Assembly (NCBI RefSeq): GCF_030369675.1
Contig: NZ_CP128477.1
Location: forward strand, 744,001 to 808,000
Length of the DNA stretch: 64,000 nucleotides
Reading direction: 5' to 3'
DNA from: Peteryoungia algae
GTDB lineage: Bacteria > Pseudomonadota > Alphaproteobacteria > Rhizobiales > Rhizobiaceae
A program made the position numbers and the translations under genes. The notes under the pieces were generated by a model, which saw only the letters and a program-made list of their open reading frames with translations, did not search any database and was not told the origin of the DNA. Shown here one piece after another: positions 36,177 through 44,360 of this stretch (positions are counted from its first letter, which is position 1; every line of letters starts with the position of its first letter).

Positions 36177-37496
36177 ATGGCGAATGCCCTTAAAATCGGC
36201 GTGGCGGGTCTTGGTACCGTCGGTGCCTCGCTCGTCCGTATCCTCCAGACCCGCGCTAATGCGCTGACCGTCGCTTGCGGTCGCCCGATCTCGGTTGCAG
36301 CTGTGTCGGCGCGTGATGCCTCAAAGGACCGTGGCATCCTGATGGATGATATCGCCTGGTATGCCGATCCGGTTGAGATGGCGAAGCATGCCGACATCGA
36401 TGTCTTTGTCGAGCTTGTCGGCGGTGCCGAAGGGGCAGCGGAACAGTCGGTCCGTGCGGCCCTGACGCGCGGCCTGCATGTCGTCACCGCCAACAAGGCG
36501 CTGCTGTCGCGCCACGGCGTGGAGTTCGCCAGGCTCGCCGAGGAAAAGGGCCGTCTCCTGAACTACGAAGCGGCGGTCGCTGGCGGTATTCCTGTCATCA
36601 AGACGCTGCGCGAGTCCCTGACGGGCAACAATTTCTCCCGCATCTACGGGATCATGAACGGCACCTGCAATTACATCCTGACCCGCATGGAGCGGGAGGG
36701 TCTGTCCTTTGCCGATTGCCTGAAGGAAGCCCAGCGCCTCGGTTATGCCGAAGCTGATCCGAGCTTCGACATCGAAGGCAATGATACCGCCCACAAGCTG
36801 TCGATCCTGACGACGCTTGCCTTCGGCTGCGAGATTTCGGCTGACAAGATCTATCTCGAAGGCATCACCAATATCTCGATCGAGGACATCCATGCGGCGG
36901 CCGATCTCGGCTATCGCATCAAGTTGCTCGGCGTCGCCCAGAAGACCGAGAGCGGCATCGAGCAGCGCGTGCACCCGACCATGGTGCCGCTCGACAGCGT
37001 CATCGCGCAGGTGGATGGCGTGACAAATGCGGTCGCTCTCGAATCCGACATTCTCGGTGAACTGCTGATGGTCGGCCCGGGCGCCGGTGGCGATGCGACG
37101 GCTTCTGCTGTGCTCGGCGATATCACCGACATCGCCAAGAGCCGTCCCGGTGCACAGGAAGTGCCAGTCCTTGGTCGCCCGGCCCATCTTCTCGAGCCCT
37201 ATCGCCAGGCTGAAATGCAGAGCCACGAAGGCGGCTACTTCATTCGCCTCACCGTACAGGATCGCACTGGCGTCTTTGCCAGCATTGCGACCCGGATGGC
37301 CGAGAATGCGATATCGCTGGAATCCATCGTCCAGCATTCCAAGGAGCCGGCCACGCCAGGTCGTCCGCAGACCATCATCCTCGTCACGCATGCCACCATG
37401 GAAAGCGCCGTTCGCACGGCAGTCGACGCGATCCAGCGCGAGGGATATCTGATTGGCGAGCCCCAGGTGATTCGCATCGAGCGTCCAAAGTCCTGA
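36177..37496 (+). CDS. hom: Homoserine dehydrogenase
   Basis: A 439-residue NAD(P)-dependent enzyme making L-homoserine from aspartate semialdehyde, feeding methionine and threonine. Rossmann motif GVAGLGTVGASLV (residues 8-20), TANKALLSRHG near 103, the catalytic/family signature AEADPSFDIEGNDTAHKLSIL split near 190-210 (Asp and Lys), and a C-terminal ACT domain (about 350-435: GGYFIRLTVQDRTGVFASIA). Length and domains are those of the monofunctional bacterial enzyme with ACT regulation by threonine. Confidence 0.96.
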   Translation: MANALKIGVAGLGTVGASLVRILQTRANALTVACGRPISVAAVSARDASKDRGILMDDIAWYADPVEMAKHADIDVFVELVGGAEGAAEQSVRAALTRGLHVVTANKALLSRHGVEFARLAEEKGRLLNYEAAVAGGIPVIKTLRESLTGNNFSRIYGIMNGTCNYILTRMEREGLSFADCLKEAQRLGYAEADPSFDIEGNDTAHKLSILTTLAFGCEISADKIYLEGITNISIEDIHAAADLGYRIKLLGVAQKTESGIEQRVHPTMVPLDSVIAQVDGVTNAVALESDILGELLMVGPGAGGDATASAVLGDITDIAKSRPGAQEVPVLGRPAHLLEPYRQAEMQSHEGGYFIRLTVQDRTGVFASIATRMAENAISLESIVQHSKEPATPGRPQTIILVTHATMESAVRTAVDAIQREGYLIGEPQVIRIERPKS

Positions 37497-37664
37497 TCGG
37501 GTGCATGCGCCTCGACGGCTGTTTCGGTGTCGGAGTGGCCGCGATCGGGGCGACACGGTCATTTATATGACGATTTATCGTCTCCATGTGGCTCTTCTCT
37601 CGCCAAATGGCGACAGCACGCGTAATCTGTTGCCTCTATCGGGTTCTTGGGGAGGAGCTCATCG

Positions 37665-37862
37665 ATGGTGATCAAACGGAGCGAGCCGTGGCGGGAAGTT
37701 GGCACCGGGGCGCTGGACAATTGCGAACAATCGGGCTGTAGACCCAAAGCAGACGGCTCTTCGGCCCTCTCTTCGCACGCGCTTTCGGACTGGACGTTTC
37801 TCTTCGCATTCACGGCAATCATGATCATTCCGTTCGTCCTGGTCGCCTGGCTGATGTCCTGA
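37665..37862 (+). CDS. Small single-pass membrane protein
   Basis: A 65-residue protein with a polar N-terminal 40 residues containing two Cys and one C-terminal transmembrane helix (WTFLFAFTAIMIIPFVLVAWLMS). An excellent ribosome site GGGGAGGAG precedes ATG 37665 by 7 bases, which is the main support for translation. It contains GGGAGGAG, the exact complement of the CTCCTCCC cuckoo-RNA motif. Unknown family. Confidence 0.6.
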   Translation: MVIKRSEPWREVGTGALDNCEQSGCRPKADGSSALSSHALSDWTFLFAFTAIMIIPFVLVAWLMS

Positions 37863-38002
37863 CGCAGTCAAACAGGTTGTCGATGGCGCGCCCGCCTCTG
37901 GTGATTTTCTCGGATCGGTATAGAACGGGGCTGGGGCACATGTGCTCCGCCTGAACCCTGTTTGCGCAGCTACATCCTCCTGCACAGCCGTAAAGAGCAG
38001 CA

Positions 38003-39808
38003 ATGTCGACCGAACCGGTAGATCCCGTCATCCGCGCCTTCCTCGGTGTCGAGCATTCCGCCAGCGGCCAGCGCTGGATGTCACGCACGGATCAGGCAGG
38101 TCAGAACCGGGCGCTCGCCATCAGTCAGCTGCATGCCATTCCTGAACTCGTCGCCCGCGTTCTGGCCGGGCGCGGTGTAGGCGTGGACGAGGCGCCGGCC
38201 TTCCTGGACCCGACGATCCGCAACCTCATGCCGGACCCATCCAGGCTGACCGATTGCGATGCGGCCGCCAAGCGCATCCTTCAGGCGATCGACAGCAAGG
38301 AGCGCGTCGCGATCTTCGGCGACTACGATGTCGACGGTGCTGCGTCGTCGGCGCTGATGGCTCGTTTCCTTCACCATTTCGGTGTCGAGGCGGAGATCTA
38401 CATTCCCGACCGCATTTTCGAGGGTTACGGTCCGAACGCGGCCGCCATCGATCAGTTGATCGAGCGTGGCGCCAATCTGCTGATCACCGTCGACTGTGGC
38501 TCGACCAGCATCGAGGCGCTGGGAGCAGCGGAGAGGCGTGGCGTCGACGTGGTCGTCATAGACCATCACCAGATGGGTCACGAGATGCCGGTCTGCCATG
38601 CTCTCGTCAATCCGAATCGTGAAGACGATCTGTCAGGGCAGGGGCATCTGTGCGCGGCAGGCGTCGTCTTCATGGTGCTGGTCGCCACGTTGCGATTGCT
38701 GCGCGAGGCTGGCCACCCGTTCGCGCGCTCGCTCGATCTGCTCGCCTGGCTCGATTTGGTGGCGCTTGCCACCGTTTGCGACGTCGTGCCGCTGAAGGGG
38801 CTTAACCGAGCCTATGTGACCAAGGGGCTGATCGCTGCCCGCCACCAGAACAATGCCGGTCTCGCAGCCCTCCTCAGGGTCGCGGGCATTGGCGGGCCGG
38901 TTACGCCTTACCACTTCGGCTTTCTCGTCGGACCAAGAATCAATGCGGGTGGCCGTATCGGCGATGCAGCGCTGGGAAGCCGTCTTCTGACCCTTGATGA
39001 TGCCTCGGAAGCCGATCAGATCGCCCAGAAGCTCGACGAACTCAATCGTGAACGACAGGCCATGGAAGCGGTCATGCTGGCCGAAGCGGAGGCCGAAGCC
39101 ATGGCAGAATATGGGACCGGCGAAAAGGCAGCGGTGATCCTGACCGCGAAGGAACACTGGCATCCCGGCATTGTCGGCCTGCTCGCCGCCCGGCTGAAGG
39201 AAAAGTTCAAGCGTCCCGCTTTCGCCATTGCCTTCGATCCCTTGGGCAAGGGCACCGGCTCTGGCCGTTCGATCCATGGCTTCGACCTGGGGCGCATGGT
39301 GCGTGCGGCCGTCGATGAGGGGCTTCTCGTCAAGGGAGGCGGCCATGCCATGGCGGCGGGCCTGACAGTGGAGCGGGCGAATCTCGGTCGTTTGCGTGGC
39401 TTCTTCGAGGAGCAGGCTGCAGCCCAGGTCTCTGCGCTCGCGGCGAACCAGACATTGAAGATCGACGGCGCGATCGGTGCCTCCGGGGCGACGCTCGCGC
39501 TGGTAGACCAGCTCGAGGCAGCCGGCCCTTATGGATCCGGGCATCCGCAACCGATCTTTGCCGTGCCGCTACACAGGTTGAAGGATGTGCGTCCGGTTGG
39601 GACCACGCATATCAAGATCACGCTGGAGGGCATGGACGGAAAGCGGCTGGAAGGCATTGCTTTCCGGGCCGCCGACACGGATCTTGGACATTTCCTGATG
39701 AACAATCGCGGCAATCAGATCCATGTTGCAGGCACGCTCAGCGCCGACCATTGGCAGGGCAACAGGCGCGTGCAGTTCCGCATCCTCGACGCCGCGAAGG
39801 CGCCGTAA
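38003..39808 (+). CDS. recJ: Single-stranded-DNA-specific exonuclease RecJ
   Basis: A 601-residue DHH-superfamily 5'-3' exonuclease. Motif I FGDYDVDGAASSALM near residue 97, DCGSTSIEALGAA near 160, DHH motif VVVIDHHQMGHEMP near 178, then DHHA1 domain motif KGGGHAMAAGLTVE near 445 (GGGH), and the OB-like RecJ_OB end (HIKITLEGMDGKRLEGIAFR). It acts in RecF recombination and mismatch repair. Length is normal. Confidence 0.96.
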   Translation: MSTEPVDPVIRAFLGVEHSASGQRWMSRTDQAGQNRALAISQLHAIPELVARVLAGRGVGVDEAPAFLDPTIRNLMPDPSRLTDCDAAAKRILQAIDSKERVAIFGDYDVDGAASSALMARFLHHFGVEAEIYIPDRIFEGYGPNAAAIDQLIERGANLLITVDCGSTSIEALGAAERRGVDVVVIDHHQMGHEMPVCHALVNPNREDDLSGQGHLCAAGVVFMVLVATLRLLREAGHPFARSLDLLAWLDLVALATVCDVVPLKGLNRAYVTKGLIAARHQNNAGLAALLRVAGIGGPVTPYHFGFLVGPRINAGGRIGDAALGSRLLTLDDASEADQIAQKLDELNRERQAMEAVMLAEAEAEAMAEYGTGEKAAVILTAKEHWHPGIVGLLAARLKEKFKRPAFAIAFDPLGKGTGSGRSIHGFDLGRMVRAAVDEGLLVKGGGHAMAAGLTVERANLGRLRGFFEEQAAAQVSALAANQTLKIDGAIGASGATLALVDQLEAAGPYGSGHPQPIFAVPLHRLKDVRPVGTTHIKITLEGMDGKRLEGIAFRAADTDLGHFLMNNRGNQIHVAGTLSADHWQGNRRVQFRILDAAKAP

Positions 39809-39844
39809 ACGGCATTCTGTTCAGCTTGTCCATGAAGATCGAAG

Positions 39845-39919
39845 TGGCACGCCCTAGGGGAGTCGAACCCCTCTTCCCAGAATGAAAATCTGGTGTCCTA
39901 ACCGATAGACGAAGGGCGC
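39845..39919 (-). tRNA. tRNA-Glu (anticodon UUC), copy 1
   Basis: 75 nt with encoded CCA on the minus strand. Acceptor GCGCCCT pairs with AGGGCGT (one G-U), anticodon stem CCAGA/TCTGG around TTTTCAT gives TTC, and the T-arm is GGGGTTCGACTCCCC. Identical to the copies at 40091 and 40336. Confidence 0.97.
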
Positions 39920-39937
39920 GTGCGCTTCGGTGGCGCC

Positions 39938-39966
39938 CTTATGGCTGGAACTTTGGATGAGCGCAA
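39938..39966 (-). promoter_or_regulatory. Promoter of tRNA-Glu copy 1
   Basis: On the minus strand TTGCGC (39966-39961), exactly 17 bases, then CATAAG (39943-39938), 18 bases before the tRNA. The -10 is one base poorer than in the other two copies. Confidence 0.65.
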
Positions 39967-40090
39967 GAGGCGTGAGCGCCGCCGCGTCGATTTTTTCCAC
40001 AGGCATTGGTGCTGCACTTATCGCCAGCGCAAACAAATACTTGGCGATCTGTGGAGAACAGGACTGCAATGTCGCGAGGGAAGATCGAAG

Positions 40091-40165
40091 TGGCACGCCC
40101 TAGGGGAGTCGAACCCCTCTTCCCAGAATGAAAATCTGGTGTCCTAACCGATAGACGAAGGGCGC
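40091..40165 (-). tRNA. tRNA-Glu (anticodon UUC), copy 2
   Basis: Identical in sequence to copy 1, 171 bases upstream of it on the minus strand. It has its own promoter, so the three genes are separate units and not one transcript. Confidence 0.97.
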
Positions 40166-40183
40166 GTGCGCTTCGGTGGCGCC

Positions 40184-40212
40184 CTTATAGGCAGGCACCC
40201 GGAGGACCGCAA
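40184..40212 (-). promoter_or_regulatory. Promoter of tRNA-Glu copy 2
   Basis: On the minus strand TTGCGG (40212-40207), 17-base spacer, TATAAG (40189-40184), then the same GGCGCCACCGAAGCG leader as copy 1. Confidence 0.75.
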
Positions 40213-40335
40213 GTGGAAACTTGCTGATCCTCAACAGAAAAACTCCGGGGAATTGCAAGGGACGAAATCATCCCGAAAACCGTCGTCAAACTCGGTCCAG
40301 AGCGATTCTTGCAGCTGCGGGAGGGGTAAACGAAG

Positions 40336-40410
40336 TGGCACGCCCTAGGGGAGTCGAACCCCTCTTCCCAGAATGAAAATCTGGTGTCCTAACCGATAGA
40401 CGAAGGGCGC
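40336..40410 (-). tRNA. tRNA-Glu (anticodon UUC), copy 3
   Basis: Identical in sequence to copies 1 and 2, with 170 bases between copies 2 and 3. The leader differs by a few bases (GAAGCAGACGC). Confidence 0.97.
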
Positions 40411-40427
40411 GTCTGCTTCGTGGCGCC

Positions 40428-40456
40428 CTTATAGTCAGGCTGTTCCCGGACCGCAA
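40428..40456 (-). promoter_or_regulatory. Promoter of tRNA-Glu copy 3
   Basis: On the minus strand TTGCGG (40456-40451), 17-base spacer, TATAAG (40433-40428), followed by the GGCGCCAC leader shared with the other two copies. Confidence 0.75.
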
Positions 40457-40566
40457 GCGGCAATTTTGCGTTTCATGCAAAATTTGTGACAGATACGTCA
40501 AAGGCTGGGACAGGCAGCAAGAAAGCCAGTGATTGGAACGGCTTGCCCAGCAACATCAGCATCAGC

Positions 40567-41535
40567 TCAGGGTGTGGAAATGTCCGGGCTCTTCTTCTTG
40601 CCGCCCTTGAGCATGTCCGAAAGGGAAGGCAGCCAGGCCTTCTTTTTCTTCACTGCCTCGGCATCCGCCATGAGCTCCTCGGCTGGCAGGGGCTCGGCCG
40701 GATCGGCCTCTTCGACGGCGCCCAGCGCCTGCAACTGGTCCGGCGTGAGTTGGACGCGCTCAGGCATTTCAGTTGTCGTTTCACGAAGCGCGAGCATTTT
40801 TCGCTTCGGCCGAGGATCGGAGAGCTTCTTCAGCACCGGCTCCTCCGTGCTGGCCGTCACAGGATCCGTCAGTGGCAGCGACTCGGTCGCCACGGGCGCT
40901 TGATCCTGAAGTGCCTGCTGCTGCATCAGCATCGTCTGCTCTGGTGATGGGCTGAACAGGCTCTTGCGCACAGCATTGACGCCGAGCGTTGGCATCTCGC
41001 TCGGCACGAGGCTGCCGCGTGGCGACGCTTCGGTCGTTGCCATCTGGGTGGCCGTCGGATCGTTGGCTGCGGCAGGCTGGGCCCTCTGGCTGGCGGAAAA
41101 CAGGCTATTGCTTCCAGCTGCAACGGTCGTCGGCTGCATGGTGAGTTCACCGAGATTGGCCGGCGCTGGGGCCTGCCCCGCCGGCTGAGCCTGTCCGGCT
41201 TGCTGCTGAAGGACCAGCACTTCCGGCGGCGGTTCGGCAATGTCGCTATAGGCGGCAGCCAACGGCACGGGTTTGCGCTTCAGGTGCGCCGGATCTGTCT
41301 CGTTTTGGGGCGGTGAAGCATCCGACGTCCCCGCGGCTTGTCCCGACATGGCAACGACATAGGGGTCCCGGAAGGCTTTCCCACTGCTGGACGGCGCCGA
41401 TACCTCTTCGGAAGGCGCCGTTTCCCCGAGCGACAGCACCTCGTCGGCGCTCGTCTGGCACGAGGCGAGCAGCACGCCGCTCAAAACGGCGAGCAGACCG
41501 AATGTCGGCCTGCGAGGATCGGAATTGCGGGTCAT
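40567..41535 (-). CDS. Pro/Ala/Ser-rich putative lipoprotein
   Basis: A 322-residue protein with a twin basic N-terminus, hydrophobic stretch FGLLAVLSGVLL and lipobox LASC at about residue 26, so an exported lipoprotein. The remainder is low-complexity, rich in Ala, Pro, Ser and Gln, with no recognisable fold, and ends in a basic LKGGKKKSPDISTP. ATG 41535 is close to the upstream gene gloA on the same strand (104 bases). Function unknown. Confidence 0.6.
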   Translation of the reverse strand: MTRNSDPRRPTFGLLAVLSGVLLASCQTSADEVLSLGETAPSEEVSAPSSSGKAFRDPYVVAMSGQAAGTSDASPPQNETDPAHLKRKPVPLAAAYSDIAEPPPEVLVLQQQAGQAQPAGQAPAPANLGELTMQPTTVAAGSNSLFSASQRAQPAAANDPTATQMATTEASPRGSLVPSEMPTLGVNAVRKSLFSPSPEQTMLMQQQALQDQAPVATESLPLTDPVTASTEEPVLKKLSDPRPKRKMLALRETTTEMPERVQLTPDQLQALGAVEEADPAEPLPAEELMADAEAVKKKKAWLPSLSDMLKGGKKKSPDISTP

Positions 41536-41639
41536 CTGGCGTCTCCGTCGGTCACCTTGCGGGCAAGGAAAAGGGTCGCCGGGGCGACCCTCGTCTGGTG
41601 CGGAGACTAGGCGCGCAAACTTGCGCGAGGCGGTGGTCC

Positions 41640-42080
41640 TTACCAGGCGCCGGTATTGGCCATCGAGGCCCAGGGCTCGGCCGGCGCGAGGTTCTCGCCC
41701 TTCTGCAGGATCTCGATCGAGATACCGTCCGGCGAGCGGACAAAGGCCATGTGGCCGTCCCGCGGCGGGCGGTTGATGGTGACGCCGTTGTCCATCAGTG
41801 TCTGGCAGATCGCATAGATATCGTCGACCTCGTAGGCGAGATGGCCGAAATTGCGGCCGCCCGCATAGTCTTCTGTATCCCAGTTGTAGGTGAGTTCCAG
41901 GCAGGGGGCCATCTCGACCTTTGCGCGATCGAGATCCTGGTCAGCAGTCAGGAAGACCAGAGTAAAGCGTCCCTTCTCGTTCTCATACCGGCGAATTTCC
42001 TGCAGGCCGAACAGGTTGCAGTAGAAGTGGAGCGAGGCCTCGAGGTCCTTCACGCGGACCATGGTGTGCAGATAGCGCAT
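41640..42080 (-). CDS. gloA: Lactoylglutathione lyase (glyoxalase I, VOC family)
   Basis: A 146-residue metal-dependent VOC enzyme that converts the methylglyoxal-glutathione adduct to S-lactoylglutathione. RYLHTMVRVKDLEASLHFYC (metal His at residue 5), LELTYNWDTEDYAGGRNFGHLAYEV (Glu, then His) and PDGISIEILQKGENL (Glu) give the four metal ligands. AAAGGAGAAC precedes ATG 42080; the longer frame to 42215 is spurious. Confidence 0.95.
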   Translation of the reverse strand: MRYLHTMVRVKDLEASLHFYCNLFGLQEIRRYENEKGRFTLVFLTADQDLDRAKVEMAPCLELTYNWDTEDYAGGRNFGHLAYEVDDIYAICQTLMDNGVTINRPPRDGHMAFVRSPDGISIEILQKGENLAPAEPWASMANTGAW

Positions 42081-42263
42081 GGATGTTCTCCTTTGACCCT
42101 GACGATATGGAACAGTCGCCAGCTTCGAGCAAGGCTGCGGCTGCAAAAGCAATTGGTGAAATGTAAAACTAGGGCTTGCGCAGATCCGTTGACCAAATGT
42201 TAATCTGGATTTCAAGAATCAGTTGACTGAGCAATGTGACGCGTTTTCGAGGGGCTTGGGGAA

Positions 42264-42842
42264 ATGACGGACAGGATGCCATCGAAAGGACTCGGCGAGT
42301 TCGAAGAACTGTCCGGCGAAGCCGTCGATCTCATCGAGATCACCGGTGTCGTGAAATGGTTCGACGTCGCCAAGGGGTTCGGTTTCATCGTTCCCGACAA
42401 TGGCATGCAGGATGTCCTGCTGCACGTCACCTGCCTTCGACGCGACGGCTATCAGACCATTCTTGAAGGCACCCGAATCGTGGCTCTCATCCAGAAGCGC
42501 GACCGTGGCTACCAGGCCTTCCGCATTCTCTCCATGGATCAGTCGACCGCCGTGCACCCCTCGCAGATGCCGCCGGTACGCACGCATGTGCAGGTGACGC
42601 CGACCAGCGGACTGGAGCGCGCGCTCGTCAAGTGGTTCAACCGCACCAAGGGATTTGGCTTCCTGACGCGCGGCGAGGGCACGGAAGACATCTTTGTCCA
42701 TATGGAAACGCTGCGCCGATTCGGCTTGACGGAGCTGCGCCCGGGGCAGACGGTCATGGTCCGCTTCGGGCCTGGCGACAAGGGTCTGATGGCGGCAGAG
42801 ATCCATCCTGACAATCCCGGCCCTGCGGCCAGGGCGCATTGA
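42264..42842 (+). CDS. Double cold-shock-domain protein
   Basis: A 192-residue protein with two cold-shock domains: about 28-92 (VVKWFDVAKGFGFIVPDNG, DVLLHVTCLRRDG) and about 116-182 (LVKWFNRTKGFGFLTRGEG, DIFVHMETLRRFG). Both retain RNP1-like K-G-F-G-F and RNP2-like V-L/F-x-H motifs for binding single-stranded RNA or DNA. This two-domain form is characteristic of alphaproteobacteria. The DUF192 gene follows 4 bases later. Confidence 0.93.
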   Translation: MTDRMPSKGLGEFEELSGEAVDLIEITGVVKWFDVAKGFGFIVPDNGMQDVLLHVTCLRRDGYQTILEGTRIVALIQKRDRGYQAFRILSMDQSTAVHPSQMPPVRTHVQVTPTSGLERALVKWFNRTKGFGFLTRGEGTEDIFVHMETLRRFGLTELRPGQTVMVRFGPGDKGLMAAEIHPDNPGPAARAH

Positions 42843-42846
42843 CCTG

Positions 42847-43323
42847 ATGAACCGTGTCTCGATCAATTTGAAAAGCGCCGTGACGGCGCTTTTCGTGTTT
42901 CTATGGCTGTCGGCGCCCGCGATGAGCGACGTTGTCTTCCCGCGCGGGCAACTCGCCTTCGAGACCACAGCAGGCGAGCGAATCACGATCGACGTGGAAT
43001 GGGCGCTGACCGCCGAGCAGCGGGCGAGGGGGCTGATGGAGCGCCCGGAGCTTCCCGATCGGACAGGCATGCTCTTCGATTTCGGCGAAACCCGCATGGT
43101 CACGATGTGGATGGCCAACACGCCTGCTTCCCTCGACATGATCTTCATCGACGAAACCGGCAGAATCGTCCGCATCGCCGAACGCACGACACCGCTCTCC
43201 GAATCGATCGTCTCGTCGAGCGAGCCCATCCGCTACGCGCTGGAGATTCGGGGCGGTCATGCGAAGGAGCTGGGGCTCGACATCACCGCGCGTCTCGTCT
43301 TGCCGCTCGGTCTGCCGCAATGA
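42847..43323 (+). CDS. DUF192 exported protein
   Basis: A 158-residue protein with an N-terminal signal peptide (AVTALFVFLWLSAPAMS) and a DUF192 domain: EWALTAEQRARGLMERPELP, GMLFDFGETRMVTMWMANTP and LDMIFIDETGRIVRIAERT. Exported small beta protein of unknown role. It starts 4 bases after the cold-shock gene, so the two are likely co-transcribed. Confidence 0.9.
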   Translation: MNRVSINLKSAVTALFVFLWLSAPAMSDVVFPRGQLAFETTAGERITIDVEWALTAEQRARGLMERPELPDRTGMLFDFGETRMVTMWMANTPASLDMIFIDETGRIVRIAERTTPLSESIVSSSEPIRYALEIRGGHAKELGLDITARLVLPLGLPQ

Positions 43324-43341
43324 TCTCGGCCGGGCAGAGTT

Positions 43342-43370
43342 TTGGTCTGAAAAAACAGTGCCTGTAAAAC
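43342..43370 (+). promoter_or_regulatory. Promoter of tRNA-Pro
   Basis: TTGGTC (43342-43347), 17-base spacer, TAAAAC (43365-43370), 58 bases before the tRNA. Confidence 0.5.
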
Positions 43371-43428
43371 CGATTTTTTAGTGTTGCGGCTGCAGGGTGA
43401 ACCGTGTATTCCGGCTTCATTGCTTGAA

Positions 43429-43505
<77 letters not shown>

Positions 43506-43588
43506 AGCAATCGAAGGACGCCGGCAACGGCGGCCGGGAAGTATGCGGCAGGCTGCTGTGCCGTGAAGTCTTGGAGATGGATGGGACC

Positions 43589-43894
43589 ATGTCTGCGAAG
43601 ATCTACCGCCCCGCGAAAACCGCCATGCAGTCCGGTAAAGCAAAGACCCATCTCTGGGTTCTGGAATTCGACCAGTCGGCGCCGCGTAAGATCGACCCGA
43701 TGATGGGCTACACCACCTCCGGCGATACGCGCCAGCAGATCAAGCTGACCTTCGAGAGCCTGGAACAGGCCGAAGCCTATGCACAGCGCGAAGGCATCGA
43801 ATATCGCGTGATCCTGCCCAAGGACGCCAAGCGCCAGCTCGTCTCCTACACCGACAATTTCCGCTATAATCGCCTGCAGCCCTGGACGCATTGA
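43589..43894 (+). CDS. NDUFS4-like complex I accessory subunit (ETC_C1_NDUFA4 family)
   Basis: A 101-residue homologue of the mitochondrial 18-kDa NDUFS4 subunit, found in alphaproteobacteria: AKIYRPAKTAMQSGKAKTH at the N-terminus, WVLEFDQSAPRKIDPMMGYT and the FESLEQAEAYAQREGIEY block, ending SYTDNFRYNRLQPWTH. It binds the peripheral arm of NADH:quinone oxidoreductase. Upstream in-frame ATG 43577 and TTG 43571 are possible; ATG 43589 matches the usual MxAKIYRPA start. Confidence 0.92.
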   Translation: MSAKIYRPAKTAMQSGKAKTHLWVLEFDQSAPRKIDPMMGYTTSGDTRQQIKLTFESLEQAEAYAQREGIEYRVILPKDAKRQLVSYTDNFRYNRLQPWTH

Positions 43895-43927
43895 TCCGGT
43901 TTCGGTCACGCCACGTGGCCTTGAGAC

Positions 43928-44004
43928 GGTCCCTTAGCTCAGCTGGATAGAGCAAGTGCCTTCTAAGCACTAGGTCGTAGGTTCGAGCCCTACAGGGATC
44001 GCCA
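43928..44004 (+). tRNA. tRNA-Arg (anticodon UCU)
   Basis: 77 nt with encoded CCA. Acceptor GGTCCCT/AGGGATC (one G-T), anticodon stem AGTGC/GCACT around CTTCTAA giving TCT, T-arm TAGGTTCGAGCCCTA. It marks the left edge of the accessory insertion; tRNA 3' ends are common integrase targets. Confidence 0.97.
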
Positions 44005-44360
44005 TTTATGCCAATAAGTTGCAGATTTTACTGTTGGTGCGACCGTCTGGGGCAGAGGGTGCGACCTATATTCTGTTCTCGCACCGTTCTGGAAGCAACC
44101 GCTTTGGCCTCCGATCTGTTCAAACATGATGGGACCGAAGCGGGGCTCATTTCGTTGTAAGGCTTCCAGAAATCTTGTCGCGTAAAGTATTTTCGAAAGC
44201 ACAAATATAAAACCCAATAGATCTTTTCCCAATTCGGATTGACAGCAATCCAGCGGCGAAGACTTGACCGCTCTTCTACAAAAAAGCAGTATTCTTCAGC
44301 CGTAGGATGATTGAGGTAGGGCGCATCCATCGGCGGATACTGCCTTGAAAGGGGGGGGAC
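44005..44360. other. Low-G+C stretch between tRNA-Arg and the accessory cassette
   Basis: 356 bases without a convincing gene and visibly richer in A+T than the flanking core. A minus-strand frame (44028-44330) would encode about 100 residues with no recognisable family or ribosome site and runs on antisense to the next gene. GGTGCGACC occurs twice (44036 and 44058). A possible promoter for the cassette is TTGACC (44264) with AGTATT 18 bases later (44288). Confidence 0.4.

Noticed and set aside
44028..44330. Minus-strand frame of about 100 residues next to tRNA-Arg
   Set aside because: No family, no convincing ribosome site, and the longer version runs antisense to the membrane-protein gene; could still be a gene remnant.
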